NCBI RefSeq assembly: GCF_000428745.1
Contig: NZ_AUAN01000010.1
Location: 1-64,000 of the forward strand
DNA: 64,000 nucleotides
Source of the DNA: Veillonella magna DSM 19857
GTDB taxonomy: Bacteria > Bacillota > Negativicutes > Veillonellales > Veillonellaceae
Direction of reading: 5' to 3'
A program made the position numbers and the translations under genes. Shown here one piece after another: positions 54,901-61,463 of this stretch. The notes under the pieces were generated by a model that had not been told where the DNA came from, searched no databases, and saw only the letters and a program-made list of their open reading frames with translations. Each line of letters begins with the position of its first letter. Position 1 is the first letter of the stretch.

Positions 54901-55227
54901 GGAGCCAAGTGCTCGCATTTGCGCTGCGTGATGTTCCAAACTTCGTGCCGATACGGCAAAACTTACCGACTCGGTTACCGGAAAAGACATGACCGGCACG
55001 TCCGGTAGCAAACATGCCAAGTCCCGTTCCCACTGCTCTCGATGCTCTTTATCATGGACGACAACAATCGTCGGACGCTGACCGTAATCAATCATAGCTC
55101 GGCTATACAGGAATGTCTTTTGCGAACCGCCCAATCCATATATTAAATGTTTCTTTGTTGATGCAATCGCAGCCTCAGCTTCTTTAAAAGCCGGATACGC
55201 TTGCAGTAACTCTGTGATTTCTTTCAT
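51946..55227 (-). CDS. mfd: Transcription-repair coupling factor
   Basis: A 1093-residue DNA translocase that removes stalled RNA polymerase and recruits UvrA. The N-terminal UvrB-like region, the CarD-like polymerase-binding domain ([21 protein letters not shown] near residue 425), and the helicase motifs [14 protein letters not shown] (Walker A), VDEEQRFGV and [10 protein letters not shown] are in order. The C-terminal regulatory domain follows. The length is slightly under the usual 1150. It heads an mfd - flippase - mazG - HU cluster. The ribosome site is weak. Confidence 0.97.
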   Translation of the reverse strand: MKEITELLQAYPAFKEAEAAIASTKKHLIYGLGGSQKTFLYSRAMIDYGQRPTIVVVHDKEHREQWERDLACLLPDVPVMSFPVTESVSFAVSARSLEHHAAQMRALGSLVMNKPVVVIATAEEAAQRLPEPEQVQSNVIVFSVDDTIDRDDMLERLVGMGYERTDQVEQRGHFSVRGDIVDMFPVNSEVPYRIEFFGDTIDTIRSFSLDTQRSLESMDSCLVVPLRTENEERSATLLSYAAQGLIVFDEPGRIQEAWKSFIKEDRSHLTDFCDWSDAVRSIRSQGEIAFTFLQQRLSGLSGYNGIGVQGKSMTSFERQIPLLTDEIKQWQRNGHRVIIVMNNQQRREGIERALTEEGIHFDRSRQPMDPEGSVLIMQGLLSEGFELPHCRLVVVTEGNIFGQQKRKLRKKAAKGREINYFTDLKVGDYVVHSVHGIGKYVGLKTIETEGIHKDYIEIAYAGTDRLFLPADNLDQLQKYIGNEGETPRIHKMGGGEWRKIKNKAQKSIDDLAEKLVALYAQREVVEGFAFLPDQPWQQEFEDAFPYEETEDQLQATREIKESMEKPYPMDRLLCGDVGFGKTEVAMRAIFKAIMSGKQVAVLVPTTVLAQQHFQTFSDRFTPFGAKVDVLNRFRSVKEKREIMRRAESGEVDIVIGTHALLNKKIHFKDLGLLVVDEEQRFGVAQKEKWKSWATNIDVLTLSATPIPRTLHMSLVGVREMSVINTPPEERLPVQTYVVEYDMQIIVDAVRREIQRGGQVYFVYNRVQSIEHMAELLSQAMPDLRFAIAHGQMTGSQMEAIMVDFYEGHYDLLLCTSIIETGLDIPNANTIIVYDADHLGLSQLYQMRGRVGRSRRRAYAYFMYRPDKMLSEAAEKRLKAIEEFTELGAGFKLAMRDLEIRGAGNLLGSQQHGNIASVGFAMYCTMLEAAIAKAQHKEEAPKELPDPVIDLEIDAFIDDAYIPDSARKITLYQRLLHIKTQEELNDFTDELVDRFGTPTPPVDALLRLARVRETARALGLKSLVWRGQRLTLVWADDSKMAGWDMAAVDEAVWKRIKFTEGKDGKATTLVYNVSSLTGSRIPIVENLLTELERR

Positions 55228-55453
55228 TCTATATTACAAGACCTTTCGTAATAGTTGCCCAGTCTTCCCTTCGACTAGCCACTCTTTTTCAGTCACGCCA
55301 AAACGGGCTTTAGCAAAGCCAAAGCCCGTAATTAATCACGTCTATGTCATTAATCGTACCACATTAGTAGCATATAGACAACACTTCGCTATTCAATAAC
55401 GCGATTCATCTATACGCTACGCTAAGCTAACGCCACACTCGTATCCTAGCCAC
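55228..55453. other. Leader region of mfd
   Basis: No gene seen. The region probably contains the mfd promoter on the minus strand. An imperfect hairpin (AAACGGGCTTTAG and CAAAGCCCGT near 55300-55330) is the only structure noted. Confidence 0.4.
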
Positions 55454-55680
55454 TATCCTTCACGCACAAGCCGGTATCCATCACGTTCAATCTAGCATCC
55501 ATCACATGCTAGCCAGCGTCTTTGACCTTCCAGTAGTATCTTTCGTGTCCCTTTATTTTCCGGTTAGTATCCTTCACCCTCTGGTTGATATACTTCACCT
55601 TCCGACTAGTATCCTTAGCATTCTAGTTAGTGTCCGTCACATTCTGCTTAGTGTCCATCACGTTCTAGTTAGTAGACGAC
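55454..55680. repeat. Degenerate 21-bp tandem repeat array
   Basis: About eleven diverged units built around TAGTATCCTTCAC/TAGTGTCCATCAC. Phase is kept at 21 bp over five units from 55454 and again over six units from 55568, with a slip between. It lies between mfd and the YedE gene and overlaps the last codons of the latter. Confidence 0.7.
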
Positions 55681-56753
55681 TTTGTTTTATGGCTTCCCCA
55701 TATACCGATTACCAATAGAATAATAATGGAAATAATAACTGCCACCTGTCCCGATATACTGGGACCGCCTACCACAAACTTGCTGGCTACACCCGGCACA
55801 GCCGCCAAATTAAAATTATGTGCTACAGCCGCACCTAAGAGCATTCCCAATACAGTCATTGCCGAGTCGGATGATCCGGAACCGGCCAATACCAATTGAC
55901 GAAGAGGACATCCACCGGCCAGCGTCGCCGCCAGACCTACACCATACATAGAAGCTATATTCCAAAGCACATCACCATGAGCAATAGGTCCAAAGGCAGC
56001 TATATTAAAATGCCCTGTCCCTAAATTATATATCAGCATGATAACGAAAATACCAATAATACTGCAAAGCATCGTACTATCTTTATACATCATCACATTA
56101 CGAAAAGCACCGGAAAAACACATCCGCGTACGTTGCGCAATAATACCAAAGATCAAACCGGCAAGCAAAGAAAAGAAAACCGGCGCATGCATAGAACCCG
56201 GTCCTTTTGTACTTACCGCAAACAAGGTTGTTGCCACACTGATAATAAATAAAACGGCCACCAGCAACGGGACTGTATACCCTTGACTCTTACGTGTAGC
56301 CACCGCTTCACCTAAAGTGTATCCCTTCTTCAAAAATACGATACCGGTAGCCAAACCACCTAAGAATCCTACCAAGCCTACATACGCACTCATATCACCG
56401 GCCGACATGCGCAACACCATACGCAAAGGACATCCTAAAAATACAAGCGCGCAAATCATCATGATAGCACCTAATAATACACGTATAGGTGTAGAGCCGC
56501 TACCGCTAGAACCAAATTCACCGGACTTAAGAGAAACTATAAATGCCCCTAAGATGATTCCCACAATTTCCGGTCGAAAATACTGTACTGCCGCAGCATT
56601 ATGAAATTTCATTGCCCCTGCCATATCTCTAATAAAGCAAGCTGCACATAATGCCATATTCGCCGGATTTCCCATATAAGCTAATCCAGCCGTAAAAATA
56701 CCGGCAATAGCCCCTAATAACAATAATCCCTTTTTCTGATACCAAAACTCCAT
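55665..56753 (-). CDS. yedE: YedE/YeeE-family putative selenium transporter
   Basis: A 362-residue membrane protein with about ten hydrophobic segments of the YeeE/YedE family. GNPANMALCAACFIRDMAGAMKFH near residue 30, CPLRMVLRMSAGDMSA near residue 110, RMCFSGAFRNVMM near residue 215 and GGCPLRQLVLAG near residue 285 carry the conserved cysteines of the pore. The N-terminal CxxC segment is typical of the YedE branch linked to selenium use. No selD or tusA-like partner lies next to it. The ATG at 56753 follows GAGGAGG. Confidence 0.85.
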   Translation of the reverse strand: MEFWYQKKGLLLLGAIAGIFTAGLAYMGNPANMALCAACFIRDMAGAMKFHNAAAVQYFRPEIVGIILGAFIVSLKSGEFGSSGSGSTPIRVLLGAIMMICALVFLGCPLRMVLRMSAGDMSAYVGLVGFLGGLATGIVFLKKGYTLGEAVATRKSQGYTVPLLVAVLFIISVATTLFAVSTKGPGSMHAPVFFSLLAGLIFGIIAQRTRMCFSGAFRNVMMYKDSTMLCSIIGIFVIMLIYNLGTGHFNIAAFGPIAHGDVLWNIASMYGVGLAATLAGGCPLRQLVLAGSGSSDSAMTVLGMLLGAAVAHNFNLAAVPGVASKFVVGGPSISGQVAVIISIIILLVIGIWGSHKTKSSTN

Positions 56754-57043
56754 GTTATATCCTCCTCTACCTAAGGCATTGATTAACAATGCCAGCTTCT
56801 GACGGGTCCCATTATAATAAAGCGATTTATTATTTTCAATGATATATTTAAAAGTAAAATATATTAATTTCTCATTTATTCCTTTATTCCCCCTACTAGT
56901 TATCCTTTAAAATACGTTTAAGTTAATTCGACTCACATTAACTAACAAACTATCTATCTCTGCACCATATGCATATCAACCGCATTTCAATTCATAGTAA
57001 AATAAAATATATTGCAAAAACCAATAAAAGCCTTACTGTATAA
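56754..57043. other. Non-coding AT-rich gap
   Basis: Between the YedE start and the tRNA promoter. No gene, repeat or strong hairpin was seen. It presumably holds the minus-strand yedE promoter. Confidence 0.4.
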
Positions 57044-57072
57044 TTGACATTTACGGTCTCTTCTGATAGAAT
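57044..57072 (+). promoter_or_regulatory. Promoter of tRNA-Leu
   Basis: A consensus TTGACA at 57044-57049, a 17-bp spacer and TAGAAT at 57067-57072, 17 bp before the mature tRNA. Confidence 0.8.
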
Positions 57073-57089
57073 TATAGACGTTCCAATAC

Positions 57090-57174
57090 GCGGAAGTGGC
57101 GGAATTGGCAGACGCACCAGACTTAGGATCTGGCGCCTTACGGCGTGGGGGTTCAAGTCCCTTCTTCCGCACCA
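57090..57174 (+). tRNA. tRNA-Leu (anticodon UAG)
   Basis: An 85-nt class II tRNA including an encoded CCA end. The acceptor arms GCGGAAG/CTTCCGC pair, the anticodon stem CCAGA/TCTGG holds loop CTTAGGA (anticodon TAG), a long variable arm (GCGCCTTACGGCGT) is present, and the T arm has GGGTTCAAGTCCC. It lies at the border of a prophage and may be its attachment site. Confidence 0.97.
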
Positions 57175-57180
57175 AGCTAG

Positions 57181-57212
57181 AGAGCGCAAGGCTTTATGCC
57201 TTGCGCTCTTTC
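57181..57212 (+). terminator. Terminator of tRNA-Leu
   Basis: A perfect 12-bp stem AGAGCGCAAGGC/GCCTTGCGCTCT with a five-base loop, followed by TTTCTTTTT. Confidence 0.94.
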
Positions 57213-57429
57213 TTTTTATTCTGTCCGCTATATATCAAGTTGACTACTTTTTGACTACTCTTAATATAATAACATTATATACACTCTTGATAATATCCTT
57301 TACAACAATCTTCTAGCAGAATATTGATTTGAGAATATTATAAATTATAAAAGAGGATGTAGTATCATGGATAAGAATACCAATGATATTACATCCTCTT
57401 TAAAATTATAAAAAATTATAATTTTAATA

Positions 57430-57828
57430 TCAAACTAATTCTAACTCTTCTCTCAATGCTCTTTGTAATATTTTAGAAAAATTTAATTTTTTAGCTTCGG
57501 CCTTATGGTTAAGCCAACTAGGAATAGTAAGTGTTTTTTTTACAGCTTTATTATCAGTTTTTTTAAGATACTCTTCTTCATCCCACTTCACTAAGTCTAT
57601 AAACTCTCCATCTTCACATTTAATTGTAACTGGATCACTAGGTTTGGGTAATTCTTCTCCATCTTCAAGTAAAGAATATAAATATAAGCCCAAGGCATCC
57701 TCTGCCATATCAACCGCCTCTGTCAGCGTATCACCCTCAGTTACACAGCCTAATAAATCAGGAAAGCTTACTGTATAACCACCATTGACATCTGCACTAA
57801 ATACAGCCGGGTACATCTCCTTCCGCAT
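57430..57828 (-). CDS. hicB: HicB-family antitoxin
   Basis: A 132-residue antitoxin. The N-terminal partly degraded RNase-H-like fold is clear (YPAVFSADVNGGYTVSFPDLLGCVTEGDTLTEAVDMAEDALGLYL), and the C-terminal part is a DNA-binding domain (KKTLTIPSWLNHKAEAKKLNFSKILQRALREEL). It neutralises HicA and represses the operon. AAAGGAGG lies upstream. It follows hicA by 52 bp on the minus strand and is at the left edge of the prophage. Confidence 0.92.
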   Translation of the reverse strand: MRKEMYPAVFSADVNGGYTVSFPDLLGCVTEGDTLTEAVDMAEDALGLYLYSLLEDGEELPKPSDPVTIKCEDGEFIDLVKWDEEEYLKKTDNKAVKKTLTIPSWLNHKAEAKKLNFSKILQRALREELELV

Positions 57829-57880
57829 GTTTTCCTCCTTTCAAATTGATGCTTCCAACACCTTAATCTTGATTGCGGGG

Positions 57881-58066
57881 CTATTTGAGCCCCGCTTGTT
57901 TCAAGATTGTATGTAACGTCTTAGGCTTCAAGTCTTTTTTGTGAAGTGGTATCGTTACACGTCCCTCTTTTTCATGATGTTTCATGATATGATGTGAACC
58001 ACGAACTCTATCAACATACCATCCATCACTTTCTAAGTTTTTCATAAGGTCTTTAGGTGTGGTCAA
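57881..58066 (-). CDS. hicA: HicA-family toxin (mRNA interferase)
   Basis: A 61-residue toxin with a double-stranded-RNA-binding-like fold that cleaves mRNA. The catalytic histidine is in RVRGSHHIMKH near residue 24, and IPLHKKDLKPKTLHTILKQAGL is the family C-terminus. No ATG is available; translation must start at a TTG (58066) seven bases after AAAGGGGA. Upstream lies the amidase gene of the prophage. It acts as a pair with HicB, here as a likely phage-borne moron. Confidence 0.9.
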   Translation of the reverse strand: MTTPKDLMKNLESDGWYVDRVRGSHHIMKHHEKEGRVTIPLHKKDLKPKTLHTILKQAGLK

Positions 58067-58181
58067 GCCATTTCCCCTTTCTTTATTTTATGCTCATATC
58101 ATAACACGTATTTATACGTATGTAAAGTATCGTCAAAAACAGCGAAACTATGTTACCACTAATTTCATCAGCTGTTCTTAT

Positions 58182-58697
58182 TTACGAGATCTGATAATCC
58201 GTGACACTTCGAGCAATCGCCCTAGCGAAGTCGTCAATGCTATTCTTCAACAAGGATAAATCTTCCATGTTGTCAATAAACGCAAGCTCTACTAGTACGG
58301 CAACGGCCTCGGTATGCTTTAGTACATACAAATTACCATTCTTTGCGCCACGATCAATTGTAGGCAGACTTCTAACAATTTGTGATTGAATACAGTTTGC
58401 CAATCGTTGGCCATTATAGGATGTATAATATGTCTCTGTGCCGCGCGCTTGATGACTCACGCACGCGTTGCAATGAATACTAACAAATAAATCTGCCTCA
58501 TACGCATTCGATGCGTCGCAGATTTCGTACAACTCATTGTATTGCCCTACGGTGCACTCTACACCCACAGCGAGCAAATACCTCTCAACAAGCTCCGCAC
58601 ATTCAATCGCTATATCTACTTCACGATCACCAGTTACAGGATTAACTGCGCCACTATCTAATGTTACATGATGTCCTGGATTAATAAATACTTTCAT
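58182..58697 (-). CDS. N-acetylmuramoyl-L-alanine amidase (phage endolysin)
   Basis: A 171-residue single-domain Amidase_3 enzyme that cuts between the glycan and the stem peptide of peptidoglycan. The zinc ligands are in FINPGHH at residues 4-10, GDREVDIAIECAELV (Glu), and LFVSIHCNACV (His). The catalytic Glu is in VAVLVELAFIDN near residue 138. No wall-binding domain or signal peptide is seen. Being next to a holin, it is the endolysin of the prophage. Confidence 0.93.
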   Translation of the reverse strand: MKVFINPGHHVTLDSGAVNPVTGDREVDIAIECAELVERYLLAVGVECTVGQYNELYEICDASNAYEADLFVSIHCNACVSHQARGTETYYTSYNGQRLANCIQSQIVRSLPTIDRGAKNGNLYVLKHTEAVAVLVELAFIDNMEDLSLLKNSIDDFARAIARSVTDYQIS

Positions 58698-58780
58698 AAG
58701 TCTTCCTTTCTTATACTAAAAAAGCACCCTAGTAGGCACAGATAAAATTTGATAAGACAACCATAATATATTGCAAAGAT

Positions 58781-58813
58781 GAGATACAAAAGCACATTAT
58801 GCTCTTGTATCTC
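58781..58813 (-). terminator. Hairpin after the holin gene
   Basis: The stem GAGATACAAAAGC/GCTCTTGTATCTC has one mismatch and a seven-base loop, about 40 bp after the holin stop. No strong T run on the minus strand, so termination may be weak. Confidence 0.6.
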
Positions 58814-58849
58814 GTTATTGCCGTTATACCACATACTGTTTTGAGTAGT

Positions 58850-59287
58850 TTATTTTTTTATATGCATCTTCTCCTCCGCCAGCTGCGCCAGTGATGATTT
58901 TAATTTCTCAGGTACAGGCATTCCTGCTTTTCCTGCATTTTCAATAATACTTAAACACTCAATCGCTAAATATCCCGATGCCGTGGCTGTGTAAATAATA
59001 CGCATATCTAAAAATAGCGCCAGCTTCATGCTGAACGCCACTAATGCTAATATTAATACTTTTTTCGTCATCCCTATTGTGCCCCGTTTGCTATCCAACT
59101 TTAACCCTGGATTGACGTATGCTGCAAACCAACCTAATAGATAATCAATTACCATTGCCCATATTAGAATCTCAACATATCCATCCTTGATTGGAAATAT
59201 ATATGATATAACGGATCCCACCACAGCTCCGCACGTGGCCCATACCCGCTCCGTTGCCGTCGGTATCATTTCTTTTACTAGCTCCAT
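58850..59287 (-). CDS. Phage holin (Phage_holin_4 family)
   Basis: A 145-residue membrane protein with three to four hydrophobic segments of the toxin-secretion/phage-lysis holin family: VWATCGAVVGSVISYIFPIKDGYVEILIWAMVIDYLLGWFAAYVNPGL, the SKRGTIGMTKKVLILALVAF segment, and CLSIIENAGKAGMPVPEKLKSSL. It makes holes in the inner membrane so that the endolysin can reach the wall. Either an ATG (59287, GGGAG upstream) or a GTG five codons earlier (GAGGAAA upstream) could be the start. Confidence 0.88.
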   Translation of the reverse strand: MELVKEMIPTATERVWATCGAVVGSVISYIFPIKDGYVEILIWAMVIDYLLGWFAAYVNPGLKLDSKRGTIGMTKKVLILALVAFSMKLALFLDMRIIYTATASGYLAIECLSIIENAGKAGMPVPEKLKSSLAQLAEEKMHIKK

Positions 59288-59350
59288 GTTATTCGCTCCC
59301 ACTTTCTTTTCCTCTATAGTTAGCTATCCACTCGTTATCATTTTCTATCT

Positions 59351-60370
59351 CTATTCAATAACTAAAAACTTACTATGAGAAAATTCATAAGGGCACCCCT
59401 CATAGTTTTCTACGCTAGTATTATATGTAAAATCGGCTGCATCATTTGTACCAGGCTTACAAATAAGCCCACGATAATTCTCCCAATCAACATCAAAAGG
59501 TACTGCCAACGTAATCTTTTTGACGCCAATATCGTTGATAAAATAATTAACAGAATTATGACTTCTCATATTTTTACCTTTAGGAATTACTATTAAATTT
59601 GCTTCTGGATGCATCAATACAATATCTTGAATCATCCACGCTTTCTCTGCCACAATCAATATATTCTCTAACTTGCATTCACGCAATGCTTCCAGTCGAG
59701 GTTTTATGTCATTATAATGGTCATCTATTCGCAATAGATTTACATCACCATAACTAGTCCTAGAAAGGCTTGCTATGAAGAGGTCTTTCGGGTTCCTTTT
59801 TTCTCTGACAAGAAAATCTCGACTATCATTATCCCAGATAGTCTGTGCTGCTGACATATCCCATCCCGGTGGTAAAACAAGTGGGATAGTCTCTTCCCGT
59901 TTTACCGACAATTGAATTTGTTTTACATTACCTATATCAAAATTAATAAAGCCTTCCTCTAAATGTTCTTGAATAGAAAAGCCTTGAGGTATCTCGATAG
60001 CAACTTTCTGTTTATCAAGTTTTTTCGGATAATCAATATGTTGTTCATCAAAATCGGGTATTGTTAATGCGTGTCCAGAAAATCCTCCGCTCAATGTAAC
60101 TGTTGTTGGAAGTTCTGATAAATATATACGTTTTTTATCTAACTGCGGTTCTTGCCTAGGTAAGTTTGGGCTTATCTCATCTATAATTTTTTTAGCAATA
60201 GCCTTTTTATCAAATTGTTCTGTAACAAAGTTTTTATATGCATACTCTGCATATTCTGCCTCTAACTCTTTTTCTAAGCCATTTTGATTAGCTATCCCTT
60301 CTTTTCCCGGCAATACAGTTAATGTAATCTCTAAAGTTTTATCAATAGATGTAATTCCTATCCCCATCAT
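59351..60370 (-). CDS. Prophage protein, unknown (tail-region)
   Basis: A 339-residue soluble protein with many short beta-like segments and no recognised domain. It lies between the tail-fibre-associated genes and the holin, where phages often encode a receptor-binding or baseplate accessory protein. The first 80 residues are charged and helical; the middle has IYLSELPTTVTLSGGF and VAIEIPQGFSIQEHLEEGF; the end is regular, with NILIVAEKAWMIQDIVLMHPEANLIVIPKG. The start overlaps the preceding gene by four bases. Function not assigned. Confidence 0.6.
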   Translation of the reverse strand: MMGIGITSIDKTLEITLTVLPGKEGIANQNGLEKELEAEYAEYAYKNFVTEQFDKKAIAKKIIDEISPNLPRQEPQLDKKRIYLSELPTTVTLSGGFSGHALTIPDFDEQHIDYPKKLDKQKVAIEIPQGFSIQEHLEEGFINFDIGNVKQIQLSVKREETIPLVLPPGWDMSAAQTIWDNDSRDFLVREKRNPKDLFIASLSRTSYGDVNLLRIDDHYNDIKPRLEALRECKLENILIVAEKAWMIQDIVLMHPEANLIVIPKGKNMRSHNSVNYFINDIGVKKITLAVPFDVDWENYRGLICKPGTNDAADFTYNTSVENYEGCPYEFSHSKFLVIE

Positions 60371-60741
60371 TTACCCTCCATTCTATACGCATGACCAGCT
60401 GAAATATTAGCAATACCCTGTAATATTCTAATTTCTTCCCCATCCTTACTCATTTGTACATCATAGTACGCTTTGAGATATGATCCATACTCAGTATTAG
60501 CACGTAATTTTGAAGTAATTTCACTAGGAATATATAGTCTAATTCTATTTGGTGCAACTTTTTCCACCTGACCTTTAAATGCAAATGTTTTATCTCGTAA
60601 AGAATACCTTCCCGCAAACTTAAACTCATATTCGTCAACATTAAATTCCTCCAAATTTACATCTAGCGTGATTGTTAAGTAGAAATCATCACCCTGATTA
60701 ATAAAAATATCGTATACCGGTACCCCATTCTCAGCTTGCAT
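60367..60741 (-). CDS. Prophage protein, BppU-like N-terminal type, uncertain
   Basis: A 124-residue beta-rich protein. The segment VYDIFINQGDDFYLTITLDV near residue 8 and ISAGHAY near the end resemble the small N-terminal domains of phage baseplate upper proteins. It lies in the tail gene region and overlaps the next gene by four bases. The ATG at 60741 has AAAGGAAG upstream. The similarity is by eye only, so a baseplate role is tentative. Confidence 0.5.
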   Translation of the reverse strand: MQAENGVPVYDIFINQGDDFYLTITLDVNLEEFNVDEYEFKFAGRYSLRDKTFAFKGQVEKVAPNRIRLYIPSEITSKLRANTEYGSYLKAYYDVQMSKDGEEIRILQGIANISAGHAYRMEGK

Positions 60742-60764
60742 AAATATTTTCTTCCTTTCATAGC

Positions 60765-60786
60765 AAAAGCACCCCAAGGGTGCTTA
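60765..60786 (-). terminator. Small hairpin in the phage tail operon
   Basis: The stem AAGCACCC/GGGTGCTT with a three-base loop is followed by TTTT on the minus strand. It lies 77 bp after the small gene at 60863 and just upstream of the next gene's ribosome site. Confidence 0.65.
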
Positions 60787-60862
60787 ATTTTAATTTATTC
60801 AATATCTGGTTTACTATTTTCTTCGTATACCGCCAACCACCTTAACAATCCGTCCGTTACTG

Positions 60863-61042
60863 TTACTTTACATCACTAGGGCTATCTTTAAGCCTTTCCT
60901 CTTCTTCATCAATAAGCCAATTTGTGACGGAGTTTACATATTGTTTTGGTACCTGCCGCTTCTTTATATTTTCTTCATCAATAGTCATTACTCCAGCTAA
61001 TACCATTCGCCCATATATAGGTATCATAAAATCTAAAATCAT
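60863..61042 (-). CDS. Short phage tail-associated protein, CD1375-like
   Basis: A 59-residue gene. The ATG at 61042 overlaps the stop of the preceding gene (ATGA), with AAAGGAG at a good distance. The protein begins MILDFMIPIYGRMVLAGVMT and contains VPKQYVNSVTNWL, the pattern (IYxxLVxAGxxT...VPxxYxxxVxxWL) of the short CD1375-like/XkdX-like proteins found after tail-fibre genes in Firmicute phages. Function unknown. The coupling and position make it a real gene despite its size. Confidence 0.75.
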   Translation of the reverse strand: MILDFMIPIYGRMVLAGVMTIDEENIKKRQVPKQYVNSVTNWLIDEEEERLKDSPSDVK

Positions 61043-61350
61043 TTGTTATCTCCTTTCAGTTTTTCCAACTCCTCAGATAATCCGATGATGGCGTTCATCA
61101 TCTCAATGTCTTTAGATAATGTGGGTATTCTGTCTTTAGATAATGTGGGTATTCTGTCTGTTGATTCTTCAATATACGGTATGGAATCCGGTAGCGGTGG
61201 TAATTCTTTGATACTGCCATCCACCAATCTGATTCGGTTATAGTCATATACAATATCTGTTTCAATGATTGTATATCCTTCCATAGGCTCTATAAGATTT
61301 TCAGCAACGGATGCCAAATGACCATCTGAATCAGCGAATATATAAAACAC
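61039..61350 (-). CDS. Small prophage tail-region protein with an internal duplication
   Basis: A 103-residue protein that starts with GTG after AAAGGAGG. The N-terminal half (MFYIFADSDGHLASVAENLIEPMEGYTIIETD) is like phage proteins that follow tail fibres, where such genes often encode chaperone- or fibre-related products. RIPTLSKD is repeated twice in a row by an exact 24-bp duplication. The end is a short coiled coil. It overlaps the CD1375-like gene. Confidence 0.65.
   Translation of the reverse strand: MFYIFADSDGHLASVAENLIEPMEGYTIIETDIVYDYNRIRLVDGSIKELPPLPDSIPYIEESTDRIPTLSKDRIPTLSKDIEMMNAIIGLSEELEKLKGDNK
61108..61155. repeat. Exact 24-bp tandem duplication inside a phage gene
   Basis: Two identical adjacent 24-bp units beginning GTCTTTAGATAATG, in frame, adding eight residues. 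Their identity suggests recent slippage. Confidence 0.9.
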
Positions 61351-61463
61351 ACGAACCTCCTTTCTTACCTAGTGTCCAAAAATCTCTCTACTAATGGTAG
61401 CCATCCTAAATATAGAAATCCTTCAGTAGCAGGCATGAACTTTATTTTATGTTAAAGAAGTAG

